Below, piece by piece: positions 8,591 to 16,401 of a stretch of 25,336 nucleotides of DNA (its first letter is position 1; every line of letters starts with the position of its first letter). The position numbers and the translations under genes were made by a program. The stretch spans positions 1 to 25,336 of the forward strand of contig DAOVIO010000044.1 in the NCBI GenBank assembly GCA_030673645.1. Direction: 5' to 3'. The DNA is from JAGLSB01 sp023135955. GTDB taxonomy: Bacteria > Bacteroidota > Bacteroidia > Bacteroidales > GCA-2748055. The notes beneath the pieces are model-generated. The model saw only the letters and a program-made list of their open reading frames with translations, had not been told where the DNA came from and did no database searches.

Positions 8591-9352
8591 TTAATAGCTC
8601 TCCTCAAGCTCTGTTATCTTCTTTTTATTGGGATTTGCCTTAAATTTGACAACCTTAAAATCATTGTTAAGCATATTGTATTGCAACATTTTTCCAGAAA
8701 GCACTACTCCAATACCGGTAATGATTTTTATAGCCTCAGATGCTTGAAAGGAACCGATTATACCGGGTAATATTCCAAAAAGCCCAGTATTTGAAGGATC
8801 GCTCACGTTTACTTTGTCTTTAATGTTATCGAAAATACATCTAATATTTGGGCCTTTTTGATAATTAAAAACGGAAATCTGTCCTTCATATCTAAAAACC
8901 GATCCAAAAACCCAGGGCTTATTAAGTAAAATACACGCATCATTTATCAGGAATCGAGTTGAAAAGTTGTCCGAAGCATCAATGACTAAATCGTACTCGG
9001 TTATAAATTTCAGGGCGTTCTTTTTTTGAAGTCTTGTATTAATGATTTTATGGCTAATAAATGTGTTTAACACTTCTAGTCTTTGCTTGGCTATAATTGT
9101 TTTGAGTTTACCCAGGTCATGGCTTCCATACAATATTTGCCTATGAAGATTGTCCTCATTTACGGTATCGTCATCCATAATCGTAATTTCCCCAACACCG
9201 GCTGCCGTAAGATATTGCAAAACAGGTGCCCCAAGGCCTCCTGTTCCCACAACTAGAATTCTAGCATTTTTCAACTTTATCTGACCTTCTTCCCCAACTT
9301 CAGGAAGCATTATATGACGATTATACCTTCTCTTTTCAGCATCGTTAAGCAT
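8591..9352 (-). CDS. HesA/MoeB/ThiF-type E1-like adenylyltransferase lacking most zinc cysteines
   Basis: The 253-residue product has the E1 fold. R-Y-N-R-H-I sits near the N terminus, then the nucleotide loop V-G-T-G-G-L-G-A-P, then E-D-N-L-H-R-Q-I-L, then D-A-S-D-N-F-S-T-R. These are the residues that bind ATP and activate the C-terminal glycine of a ubiquitin-like sulfur carrier (MoaD or ThiS). Unusually, of the four zinc cysteines typical of MoeB/ThiF, only one position (R-C-I-F) still holds Cys. The final C-x-x-C is replaced by A-N-P-N-K-K-K-I, and the region that carries the ThiF cysteine reads V-S-D-P-S-N-T-G. MoeB versus ThiF role cannot be decided. A MoaD-like carrier is encoded at 21104-21331. 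A TATCTTTG box is 22 nt upstream. Confidence 0.85.
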   Translation of the reverse strand: MLNDAEKRRYNRHIMLPEVGEEGQIKLKNARILVVGTGGLGAPVLQYLTAAGVGEITIMDDDTVNEDNLHRQILYGSHDLGKLKTIIAKQRLEVLNTFISHKIINTRLQKKNALKFITEYDLVIDASDNFSTRFLINDACILLNKPWVFGSVFRYEGQISVFNYQKGPNIRCIFDNIKDKVNVSDPSNTGLFGILPGIIGSFQASEAIKIITGIGVVLSGKMLQYNMLNNDFKVVKFKANPNKKKITELEESY

Positions 9353-9374
9353 GGTTATTTCTTTTGGTTGATTA

Positions 9375-9382
9375 CAAAGATA
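9375..9382 (-). promoter_or_regulatory. Probable -7 box of the MoeB/ThiF-like gene
   Basis: On minus, TATCTTTG matches TAnnTTTG and ends 22 nt before the ATG at 9352, a typical distance. No clear TTG lies 20 nt upstream. Confidence 0.4.
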
Positions 9383-9514
9383 CTAAATGGTATTAAACCC
9401 CCGATTAAAGTAATGTACATCTTTATTTGGGGATAATAAGTAATTGGAATAGTAGTAATACAAGATAAAAAGGTGATAATATTTTGATTATTTCTGAACA
9501 CACAAATTCTCCTT

Positions 9515-9549
9515 AAAAACAAAAGGCCGTTTCCAATTAGAAAACGGCC
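9515..9549 (-). terminator. Rho-independent terminator after the outer-membrane protein gene
   Basis: On minus, an 8-bp perfect stem GGCCGTTT/AAACGGCC (plus-strand arms 9525-9532 and 9542-9549, loop 9 nt) is followed by TTTTGTTTTT. It lies about 25 nt beyond the stop codon at 9573 and would end the sigma/anti-sigma/outer-membrane protein unit. Confidence 0.8.
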
Positions 9550-9572
9550 CCTGATAAAATATATTTAATTAA

Positions 9573-10508
9573 TTAGAAGTTTATAAGGCTAAGTCCTACG
9601 GCGAATGGATATAGATTATCTCCACCAACAGGGCCATTCCCGTCTTCAAATAATGCCATTGGATAATAGTTGGCAAACAATTTAAGTGATCTAAATCCTA
9701 TTCTTGCAGTAAACCCATAACGTAGAGCGCTAATATTAAAGTCATCTTTGACTTTATCTTTTTTCTTGTCTCCATTATCGAAGTAAATCATTTTTGTTTT
9801 AGATGCAACTTTAACACCTCCAATTACACCTCCTGAGACAAAAAACTTCTTTTTCCCTGCAGGTACCTGAAATTCCATTAGAAGTGGCACGGTGAGATAA
9901 ACAGTTTGCAATCTGGCTTTATCTGTATTTACGGGAGCCGTAACTTCAACAATAACACCGTTTTCTTCCATAATTACATTGCCATTATCAAAATGATAAT
10001 TACTGAATTCAAATCCAAGGCCTGTTACCAGTCCAAGGTGTTGGGTTACAAGTGCAAGGTCGTGTTGTAAAAAGTTAATATTATAATTCCAGGACTTACC
10101 AGTATTTAAATCCATGAAGTCCGGGCTAACATCCATTAAATAATCATCATTTACATAACTATTTAAACCAATTTCAAAACCTGACCAATGACCCTTAAAC
10201 TTCTTGCTTTTAGTCTTTTTCTTATCATCACCTTCATCATCAATCTCTGGCTCGTCAATTTCCTCAAGGTCTTCCCATGTAACAGATGGAGATCCTTCTT
10301 CATCTTCAATAATGGTAATTCCTTTTTTCCCTATCTTAATTTTGGTAGTGTCTTGTCCTTCGTCAACCTCAATTAATCCACCAACATTTACGGTTGTTAC
10401 TCCATCTTCTTCTATAATTTCAACTTTTCCGTAATTAATAGGTTCTGCTTGTGCTATTAGTATTCCTGATATAAGGATTGCTACTAATAATGTTGTAAAT
10501 CTTTTCAT
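9573..10508 (-). CDS. Outer-membrane beta-barrel protein (PorT-like) with acidic linker
   Basis: The frame is open from 10574, but the ATG at 10508 is the credible start because it opens a classic signal peptide: M-K-R-F-T-T-L-L-V-A-I-L-I-S-G, with cleavage after A-Q-A. The 311-residue product has a periplasmic N-terminal part with short repeats of I-x-E-D and K-I-G-K-K-G-I. A very acidic linker (E-E-I-D-E-P-E-I-D-D-E-G-D-D) is followed by lysines. The C-terminal part of about 200 residues has alternating aromatic and glycine-rich strands and ends in phenylalanine (S-L-I-N-F), as barrel proteins do. It follows the anti-sigma gene by 106 bp and is closed by a terminator. It may be a target or part of that regulatory unit. 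No enzymatic function is suggested. Confidence 0.75.
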   Translation of the reverse strand: MKRFTTLLVAILISGILIAQAEPINYGKVEIIEEDGVTTVNVGGLIEVDEGQDTTKIKIGKKGITIIEDEEGSPSVTWEDLEEIDEPEIDDEGDDKKKTKSKKFKGHWSGFEIGLNSYVNDDYLMDVSPDFMDLNTGKSWNYNINFLQHDLALVTQHLGLVTGLGFEFSNYHFDNGNVIMEENGVIVEVTAPVNTDKARLQTVYLTVPLLMEFQVPAGKKKFFVSGGVIGGVKVASKTKMIYFDNGDKKKDKVKDDFNISALRYGFTARIGFRSLKLFANYYPMALFEDGNGPVGGDNLYPFAVGLSLINF

Positions 10509-10614
10509 CTTGTGCGAATTTATATAACCGATATTAATTTCTATTGTCTGTTTGTGTGACGGACTGGGTGGCAAAAAAGTTACAGTTGGAGGATTTATTC
10601 GAAGAGATATACTT

Positions 10615-11739
10615 CTATTCTCTATTTATAGGAGTGGAAAAAGATAGCAACCTTGAATTAAAAGACACTTTTTTATTCTCGCCCATATCATTCTGAGCGG
10701 TATTTAAAGATACATCTGAGCCTGTAATTTCGCTTATTTTATTGACCCCGGCACTGGCAATGTTCCAAAGGTTCGGTTTACCCTCTTTATTGTTCATTAC
10801 AATATATGTGTATTTTTGCTTCGCAAATTCCTGTAGCGTTAAAAATTCAGATGAAGGTGTTGCTTTCTCAGGGGGCATAATTCTTAATTTTTCAGGATCT
10901 ATTTTATCGTTGTAACCTACGCTAAAAATATTGGATTCTGTAACCGCCCTTGTATCAATTGCGGAAGAAGAAAGCCTGAATTCTGGTTCTACAAAAGAAG
11001 TCTTTTCAAGTTTTCTTTGCCCTTTTGGGCTCTCGGCTGAAGCAATTGGAATTCCTACTTTAAAACTTATGCCTGAACTTTTTATCCTGATATTTTCAGT
11101 TGCCGATTTAACTTTCTCTTCTGCTTTATTCTTCAAAGGGGTCGTCAGGACATCCGATTTATTATCTTTTGTGGTAGTAGTGTCAGCCACTTCGGTAATT
11201 GTTTCACTATCTGCTACGAGAACATTTTCAATATCTTTTTCTAAAACTGTAAAGAAAAGCGCTAATAAAAGAGCAATTCCGGCAGCAATAGATAAACTAC
11301 GGTAAACCGCTGTTTTTCTAATCACGAAAATATTTCGCTTCAATGCAGATTTCTTATCAAATATTATGTTTTCAGGTGATGGGATACGAGTTTGCCCGAA
11401 GAGAATTTGAGTCTGTTTTTTATCGGGATTACTGAGCAGATAATCGCCTAATTCTTCTAATTGCTTTTCTGATAGGTCTCCCTCCATTTCTGCAATACAA
11501 TAAAACTCAAAATTACTTTCGTTGACTGAATCGCCAAGATCTGGCTGTCTCAGATTTTCTTTTAATCCATATTTAATATTGTCTGGCTTCAAAAGTATTT
11601 TCTCCAGCCCCTCGAACTCTTCTCTAAGATCATCGTGGTTCATGAGAAATGCTTCAATCTCACGAATTTGCGAATCACTAAGGTTTCCATCGAGGTAATC
11701 GATAAAAAAAGATTCGTAATTATTTCTTGAGATTTTCAT
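10615..11739 (-). CDS. Membrane anti-sigma factor with duplicated N-terminal module
   Basis: The 374-residue product starts 23 bp after the ECF sigma gene, the normal place for its anti-sigma factor. One membrane helix lies at about 146-166 (S-L-S-I-A-A-G-I-A-L-L-L-A-L-F-F). The cytoplasmic part holds two related segments: Y-L-D-G-N-L-S-D-S-Q-I-R-E-I-E-A-F-L at about 15-32 and E-M-E-G-D-L-S-E-K-Q-L-E-E-L-G-D-Y-L at 84-101. Each is the D/E-G-x-L-S helix motif of Bacteroidota anti-sigma factors, here doubled. The periplasmic C-terminal part, about 200 residues, is low-complexity in its first half (T, K, S-rich) and has no recognised domain. No zinc-binding HxxxCxxC motif is present. Confidence 0.82.
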   Translation of the reverse strand: MKISRNNYESFFIDYLDGNLSDSQIREIEAFLMNHDDLREEFEGLEKILLKPDNIKYGLKENLRQPDLGDSVNESNFEFYCIAEMEGDLSEKQLEELGDYLLSNPDKKQTQILFGQTRIPSPENIIFDKKSALKRNIFVIRKTAVYRSLSIAAGIALLLALFFTVLEKDIENVLVADSETITEVADTTTTKDNKSDVLTTPLKNKAEEKVKSATENIRIKSSGISFKVGIPIASAESPKGQRKLEKTSFVEPEFRLSSSAIDTRAVTESNIFSVGYNDKIDPEKLRIMPPEKATPSSEFLTLQEFAKQKYTYIVMNNKEGKPNLWNIASAGVNKISEITGSDVSLNTAQNDMGENKKVSFNSRLLSFSTPINRE

Positions 11740-11762
11740 TATGTCTGATATCTTTTCGTCAA

Positions 11763-12248
11763 TTAAATAACTTTTTCGGGATCCCCGATATAATTCTTTA
11801 AAAATAATCGTCCCCTGTAAATATAAACCTTAACCTGCGATACTGTTAAATTGGTAATTTCTGAAATTTCCTGATATGAGTATCCTTCGTAATCTCTCAG
11901 CATAATTACCGATTTTTGTTTTTCAGGAAGAAGATCTAATCCCTTTTGTAATATTTCACTCAAATCTGTGTATTGCTCTGAATGTGAGTATTCTTCTTGT
12001 CTTACTTCCTCAAAATCACCAATTCTTTTTTCTCTTCTAATAACGTCAATCATTGTGTGATATGCTGTTGAAAATAGATAGGATTTTACTTTACTTCCGT
12101 TCACGTCTGATAATTTAACCCACAATTTCTCAAATGTATCCTGAACGATATCCCGGCTTCGGTCTTTATCTCTTAAATTCTTTAGAATAAATCGATAAAT
12201 CCCATCGGAATGTTGGTCAATTGCCTGATTATAATCTTTTACAGTCAT
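11763..12248 (-). CDS. ECF-type RNA polymerase sigma factor
   Basis: Region 2 (I-Y-R-F-I-L-K-N-L-R-D-K-D-R-S-R-D-I-V-Q-D-T-F) and region 4 (L-L-P-E-K-Q-K-S-V-I-M-L, then Y-Q-E-I-S-E-I-T-N-L-T-V-S-Q-V-K) are clear, with the short linker of ECF sigmas. The frame is open up to 12410, but the upstream part translates through a hairpin and a GC-rich palindrome and has no family likeness. The ATG at 12248 (M-T-V-K-D-Y-N-Q) gives 161 residues, the usual size. The anti-sigma gene follows after 23 bp. The sigma factor is expected to be held by that membrane protein and released on an envelope signal. No target promoter motif could be defined. Confidence 0.9.
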   Translation of the reverse strand: MTVKDYNQAIDQHSDGIYRFILKNLRDKDRSRDIVQDTFEKLWVKLSDVNGSKVKSYLFSTAYHTMIDVIRREKRIGDFEEVRQEEYSHSEQYTDLSEILQKGLDLLPEKQKSVIMLRDYEGYSYQEISEITNLTVSQVKVYIYRGRLFLKNYIGDPEKVI

Positions 12249-12294
12249 TTCGTTTTGGGCGATTTCAATAGTATGACGTTTTGTTTGGGGATAA

Positions 12295-12325
12295 GTTACA
12301 AAAAATTGCATGAATTTTTTGTAAC
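12295..12325. repeat. Perfect AT-rich hairpin upstream of the sigma gene
   Basis: Two perfect 13-nt arms (GTTACAAAAAATT and its reverse complement) enclose a 5-nt loop. It lies 46 bp upstream of the ECF sigma start and 5 bp from the GC-rich palindrome at 12331-12350. It could be a transcript structure, or part of the same repeat element as the palindrome. Confidence 0.75.
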
Positions 12326-12330
12326 TGTTG

Positions 12331-12350
12331 AGACGAGGCGCGCCTCGTCT
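12331..12350. repeat. Perfect 20-bp GC-rich palindrome (REP-like element)
   Basis: AGACGAGGCGCGCCTCGTCT is its own reverse complement over all 20 bases. Its 70 percent G+C stands out in an AT-rich intergenic region and continues as GTACGCGCGCC. The AGACG...CGTCT frame resembles short dispersed palindromes known from Bacteroidota and cyanobacterial genomes. Copy number cannot be checked from this window; only this copy was noticed here. Confidence 0.7.
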
Positions 12351-12447
12351 GTACGCGCGCCATATATAATTTTCAATTGGTCTTACACCTATTAATAGAA
12401 ATAATCCCAAAAAATCGCAGTAAAAAATAAAAAATATTGAATTTTTC

Positions 12448-12478
12448 TTGACAAAGCGTTATTCATGTTGTATATTTG
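12448..12478 (+). promoter_or_regulatory. tetR operon promoter (TTGACA-N17-TATATTTG)
   Basis: TTGACA at 12448-12453 and TATATTTG at 12471-12478 form a near-ideal Bacteroidota promoter, with TTG to -7 spacing of 20 nt. The ATG of the TetR gene is 29 nt after the -7 box. The end of the box overlaps the operator dyad. Confidence 0.72.
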
Positions 12479-12494
12479 ACCGATCGTTCAGTCA
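12477..12494. promoter_or_regulatory. Probable TetR-family operator
   Basis: TGACCGATCGTTCAGTCA is an imperfect 18-bp dyad: 14 of 18 positions match its reverse complement, including the outer TGAC/GTCA. It covers the end of the -7 box and the expected start of transcription, 13 bp before the TetR start codon. Sites of the form TGACCGATCGGTCA are typical of TetR/AcrR regulators. Binding here would block transcription of tetR and the operon behind it. Confidence 0.68.
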
Positions 12495-12507
12495 ATAATT
12501 AATTGTC

Positions 12508-13089
12508 ATGTCGCCAAGAACAGAAAAACAATTTGAGGAAATACGAGAATCGAAGAAGGCATTAATTCAGGAGGTTGCACTAGAGTTATTTGCGACTAAA
12601 GGTTATCATTCAACATCAATAAGTATGATAGCAAAAAAAGCCGGTATATCTAAGGGTTTGCTATATAACTATTATGAAAGTAAGGAAGATCTATTGAATG
12701 AGATTGTAATTCACGGATTAAATCAGATAATGCTGATGATGGATCCAAATCAGGATGGGGAAATGACAGATAATGAGCTGGAGTCTATGATTCATGAGAG
12801 TTTTGAAATCCTAAAATCGCATAGTAGATTTTGGATTCTATATTTTTCCCTTCTTCCCCAAGCGGATGTTTTTGAGATTGTTAAGAATAAGTTTACAGAA
12901 ATCTATAAAGTTATGACTAATATGATGACTGAATATTTTAGGAAAAGAGGTGATGAAGATCCTGAGGCGGAAGCCGTTATTCTGGGTAGTCTTTTGGATG
13001 GAATTTATATCAATTATATATTCAATCGAGAAAACTTTCCCCTTGAAGCTGTAAAAAATAAACTCATAAGCATTTATTGCCATAAATAG
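12508..13089 (+). CDS. TetR/AcrR-family transcriptional regulator
   Basis: The 193-residue product has the TetR helix-turn-helix in residues about 15-60: L-I-Q-E-V-A-L-E-L-F-A-T-K-G-Y-H, then I-A-K-K-A-G-I-S-K-G-L-L-Y-N-Y-Y-E-S-K-E-D-L-L. The remaining 130 residues form the variable ligand-binding and dimer domain, with an acidic patch (D-P-N-Q-D-G-E-M-T-D-N-E) after the first helices. It heads the operon for a LolA-like protein, two permeases, an ATPase and an outer-membrane protein, with 20 bp to the next gene. With the operator overlapping its promoter, it should repress itself and the whole operon until an unknown ligand, plausibly a lipophilic compound, is bound. Confidence 0.92.
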   Translation: MSPRTEKQFEEIRESKKALIQEVALELFATKGYHSTSISMIAKKAGISKGLLYNYYESKEDLLNEIVIHGLNQIMLMMDPNQDGEMTDNELESMIHESFEILKSHSRFWILYFSLLPQADVFEIVKNKFTEIYKVMTNMMTEYFRKRGDEDPEAEAVILGSLLDGIYINYIFNRENFPLEAVKNKLISIYCHK

Positions 13090-13109
13090 AATATAAAAAA
13101 TTTATAAAA

Positions 13110-13859
13110 ATGAAATTACTTAAATTAATTTTTCTTGGGCTTATCTCAAGTATAAGTTTGTTTTCTCAAGAACCTAATGCGACAGAGATAATTAAAAAAG
13201 CAGATCAATTACTGCAAGGGAATTCTAATTATGCCGAGATCAGTATGGTGATCCACCGACCAAAATGGGACAGAACCTTAACTATGAAATCCTGGTCAAG
13301 GGGAGGTGATTTTTCCCTAATCTATATCACTTCTCCCGCCAAAGAAAAGGGTCAGGTATTTTTAAAGCGAAAAAATGAGATGTGGAATTGGTTGCCCTCT
13401 ATTGACAGAACAATTAAAATTCCACCTTCAATGATGATGCAGTCATGGATGGGATCTGATATGACAAATGATGATCTTGTAAATGAGTCATCAATTATCA
13501 AAGATTATGATCATAGAATTGTGGGTGAAGAAACTTTGGAGGGCCTGGAGTGCTATAAAATAGAGCTTATTCCTCATGAAGAAGCACCGGTTGTGTGGGG
13601 TAAAATATACTCCTGGGTTTCAAAAACAAAGTATTTTGCACTAAAAAATGAATATTATGATGAAGATGATTTTCTGATAAACGTTGAGACGCTTTCTAAT
13701 ATTAAGGATGTTGGAGACAGAACTATTCCCACAAAGTTTACGATAGTACCTGTTGATAAGGACGATCATTATACTGAAATGGAGTTTGTCAATATAAAAT
13801 TTAATATAAAAATAGAGGAGTCTTTCTTTTCTCAACAAAATATGAAGAGAATAAGATAA
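13110..13859 (+). CDS. Periplasmic LolA-like lipoprotein-sorting protein
   Basis: The 249-residue product has a signal peptide (M-K-L-L-K-L-I-F-L-G-L-I-S-S-I-S-L-F-S-Q) and no lipobox. The mature part fits the outer-membrane lipoprotein-sorting (LolA-like) fold: A-T-E-I-I-K-K-A-D-Q-L-L-Q-G at the start, then W-D-R-T-L-T-M-K-S-W and F-L-K-R-K-N-E-M-W-N-W-L-P-S, then strand-rich sequence with G-E-E-T-L-E-G-L-E-C-Y-K-I-E-L. LolA-like half-barrels carry hydrophobic cargo through the periplasm. This branch is found next to FtsX-type ABC permeases and differs from housekeeping LolA, so its cargo is unknown. It lies between tetR and the permeases, in the same operon. Confidence 0.83.
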   Translation: MKLLKLIFLGLISSISLFSQEPNATEIIKKADQLLQGNSNYAEISMVIHRPKWDRTLTMKSWSRGGDFSLIYITSPAKEKGQVFLKRKNEMWNWLPSIDRTIKIPPSMMMQSWMGSDMTNDDLVNESSIIKDYDHRIVGEETLEGLECYKIELIPHEEAPVVWGKIYSWVSKTKYFALKNEYYDEDDFLINVETLSNIKDVGDRTIPTKFTIVPVDKDDHYTEMEFVNIKFNIKIEESFFSQQNMKRIR

Positions 13860-13889
13860 GTCTTTAAATTTCTTATAAATACTAGAATA

Positions 13890-15107
13890 ATGAAGAATTA
13901 TATCATGGCCTGGAGAAATCTTTGGCGAAATAAAAGAAGAACCTTGATTACGGTCGCGTCTATCTTTTTCGGAGTACTGATGTCAACTGTTATGAGCTCA
14001 ATGCAAGAGGGATCTTACAGTAATATGATCGATAATGTGGTCAAATTCTATTCAGGATACATTCAGATTCACGAAGAAGAATACTGGGAAAACAAAACCC
14101 TTTATTATTCTTTCGAAGCAAATGAAGAATTATATACCAAAATAGAAAGTGTTGAGGGTATTACTAGCTACACTCCCCGATTGGAATCGTTTGCCCTGGC
14201 TTCTTCCGAAGACATTACCCAGCCGGTTCTTGTAATGGGGGTGGATCCTGAAAAAGAAAATAATTTAACCGGCCTTAAAAAGCGAGTAGTAGAAGGAGAA
14301 TATTTTGGTGAAAATCACAACTCTATTCTACTTGCCTCTAAATTAGCAGAAAATTTAGGCGTTGAAATAAATGATTCAATTGCCTTGTTAGGTCAGGGAT
14401 ATTATGGAAATACTGCCGCGGCATTATTTGTAGTAAGAGGGATTTTGAATTTTCCCAATCCGGAACTCAATAAAAGATACGCATATCTAGATCTTAAAGA
14501 TGCTCAGCATTATTATTCCTGCGAGGACAAGCTAACCTCTCTCAATATAATGGTTAATGATTATTCAATGGTTCAGCCCGTAATAGAAGAATTAGAATTA
14601 AAATTAGACAAGCCTTATAGTGCAATGTCTTGGGATGAAATGCAACCTGAACTGGTTCAAATGGTTGAAAGTGACCGAGCAGGCGGCATAATTATGAAGG
14701 CTATTCTTTTTATGATTATTGGTTTTGGAATACTGGGAACAATTATGATGATGATATCTGAGAGACGAAAGGAATTGGGCTTAATGGTGGCGGTTGGTAT
14801 GCAAAAGTACAAACTGGCTACAATACTGTTTTTTGAAACTGTCTATATGGGTATTGTTGGAGTTATTTCCGGAATCATCGCAAGTATTCCAATAATAATA
14901 TATTTCCTTCATAACCCTGCACCAATTACAGGAGACGCCGGTCAGATAATGATTGATATGGGTATAGAGCCCTTGCTTATGTTTGCCGCTTCCCCAGGTG
15001 TGTTTTTACAACAAGTACTTATTGTATTTCTAATCACACTTTTTATTTCAATTTATCCATTAATTAGCGTGTCTAAATTGAATGTTATTAAATATTTAAG
15101 AGATTAA
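13890..15107 (+). CDS. ABC transporter permease, LolC/E-FtsX type (first of two)
   Basis: The 405-residue product has one N-terminal membrane helix after W-R-N-L-W-R-N-K-R-R-T-L-I, a periplasmic domain of about 230 residues, and three C-terminal helices (about 270-292, 310-335 and 370-395). This is the four-helix layout of the MacB/LolC/LolE/FtsX permeases. The coupling segment S-E-R-R-K-E-L-G-L-M-V-A-V-G-M (about 288-302) is typical. Such permeases do not import; they use cytoplasmic ATP hydrolysis to move periplasmic parts and extract substrate from the outer leaflet of the inner membrane. It follows the LolA-like gene by 30 bp and precedes its paralogue by 20 bp, so a heterodimer is likely. 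Confidence 0.92.
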   Translation: MKNYIMAWRNLWRNKRRTLITVASIFFGVLMSTVMSSMQEGSYSNMIDNVVKFYSGYIQIHEEEYWENKTLYYSFEANEELYTKIESVEGITSYTPRLESFALASSEDITQPVLVMGVDPEKENNLTGLKKRVVEGEYFGENHNSILLASKLAENLGVEINDSIALLGQGYYGNTAAALFVVRGILNFPNPELNKRYAYLDLKDAQHYYSCEDKLTSLNIMVNDYSMVQPVIEELELKLDKPYSAMSWDEMQPELVQMVESDRAGGIIMKAILFMIIGFGILGTIMMMISERRKELGLMVAVGMQKYKLATILFFETVYMGIVGVISGIIASIPIIIYFLHNPAPITGDAGQIMIDMGIEPLLMFAASPGVFLQQVLIVFLITLFISIYPLISVSKLNVIKYLRD

Positions 15108-15127
15108 ATTCATTAAAATATAATATT

Positions 15128-16354
15128 ATGATCTGGTCTGTTTCATGGAGAAATGTTTGGAGAAATAAAATGAGGAGTGGCGTGGTTATCACCGCGGTTA
15201 GTCTCGGCGTATTTGCCGGTGTATTTGCCATGGCCTTTATGCAGGGTATGGCAAAACAGAGGGTCGATTCTGCAATTAAAACCGAGACTTCTCATATTCA
15301 AATACACACTCCCGAGTATGTAAATGTAAATGATATCGAAAACTATTTTACTAATACAGAAGAATTATTCGAAAATATTGCAGCCGATCCGTCAACAGTT
15401 GCTGTTTCGAAAAGAGTTATTGTAAGCTCCATTATTAGTTCTGCTGAAAAAGGAGGCGGGGTGAGACTTATAGGAATTGAACCCGAGCGGGAATCAGAAG
15501 TAACTAACATAAAGGAAAGGCTTATTGAGGGAAATTACCTTGAGCCTCTAAAAAGAGGACTCCCTGCCGTAATTGGTAATAAGCTGGCTGAAAAACTAGA
15601 TGTTAGGCTTGGATCTAAACTTGTAGTTGGATTGTTAGATGTAAATTCTCAACCTATTTATCATCAATTCCGGGTCTCTGGTATTTTCAAAACAGCCTCC
15701 GCACCATATGATGAAACAACTGTCTTTGTCAATTATTCAGACCTTACTTCGATAACAAAAATGCCAAAGGATGCAGCCCACGAAATGGCGGTATTATTGA
15801 GCGATAATGAACTTTCAGGACTTATGGCATCTGAATTAAAACAAGGCTTTCCTAATCTGAATATTATGGAATGGTTTGATGTCTTGCCTGAATTAAAATA
15901 TATGACCGAATCTATGGATGTCTATATGTATATTTTTATTCTGATTATTCTACTGGCATTGGGATTTGGGATTGTAAATACTATGTTAATGGTCGTCCTG
16001 GAAAGAGTTAAGGAACTGGGGATGCTAATGGCCGTGGGTATGAATAAGCGCAGAGTGTTTTCAATGATTATGCTGGAAACCGTATTCTTAAGTCTCACTG
16101 GAGGTGTGTTGGGTCTTGTACTGGGAACTGGCTTTTCCGAATTTTTTGAAACACATGGATTGGATCTTTCCGGATTGTACAAAGAAGGATTAGAAGCAAT
16201 GGGATACGACACGATAGTTTATACAAACATTCTACCGGAAATGATTATTACTGTCACCCTAATGGTTATAATGACCGGAATTATTGCTTCTATTTATCCG
16301 GCCAGGAAAGCCTTAAAGCTGAATCCTGCAGAGGCAATCAGAACGGATAATTAA
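15128..16354 (+). CDS. ABC transporter permease, LolC/E-FtsX type (second of two)
   Basis: The 408-residue product is a paralogue of the preceding permease: same start (W-R-N-V-W-R-N-K-M-R-S), one N-terminal helix, large periplasmic domain and three C-terminal helices, with V-K-E-L-G-M-L-M-A-V-G-M as the coupling segment and Y-P-A-R-K-A-L-K-L-N-P-A-E-A-I-R as the usual C-terminal motif. The two should form the membrane part of one transporter with the ATPase at 16827. Normally the ATPase gene would follow directly; here a 450-bp cassette with an unrelated gene lies between. The stop codon is only 2 bp before the first 9-bp unit of the cassette. Confidence 0.92.
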   Translation: MIWSVSWRNVWRNKMRSGVVITAVSLGVFAGVFAMAFMQGMAKQRVDSAIKTETSHIQIHTPEYVNVNDIENYFTNTEELFENIAADPSTVAVSKRVIVSSIISSAEKGGGVRLIGIEPERESEVTNIKERLIEGNYLEPLKRGLPAVIGNKLAEKLDVRLGSKLVVGLLDVNSQPIYHQFRVSGIFKTASAPYDETTVFVNYSDLTSITKMPKDAAHEMAVLLSDNELSGLMASELKQGFPNLNIMEWFDVLPELKYMTESMDVYMYIFILIILLALGFGIVNTMLMVVLERVKELGMLMAVGMNKRRVFSMIMLETVFLSLTGGVLGLVLGTGFSEFFETHGLDLSGLYKEGLEAMGYDTIVYTNILPEMIITVTLMVIMTGIIASIYPARKALKLNPAEAIRTDN

Positions 16355-16356
16355 AT

Positions 16357-16401
16357 AAGTGACTTAAGTACTTGAAGTGCCTAAAGTACTTAAAGTTTGA
16401 A
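16357..16401 (+). repeat. Left array of 9-bp units bordering the S23 cassette
   Basis: Five consecutive 9-bp units follow a pattern close to AAGTRCYTR: AAGTGACTT, AAGTACTTG, AAGTGCCTA, AAGTACTTA, AAGTTTGAA. The stretch 16367-16397 is the left arm of the 31-bp inverted repeat whose partner is 16779-16809. It starts 2 bp after the permease stop codon. Confidence 0.85.

Noticed and set aside
10509..10574. Extended start of the outer-membrane barrel gene
   Set aside because: The extra 22 residues are hydrophilic and would bury the clear signal peptide that begins at 10508.
12249..12410. N-terminal extension of the ECF sigma factor by 54 residues
   Set aside because: The extension translates through a hairpin and a GC-rich palindrome, has no similarity to sigma factors, and the internal ATG at 12248 gives the normal family size.
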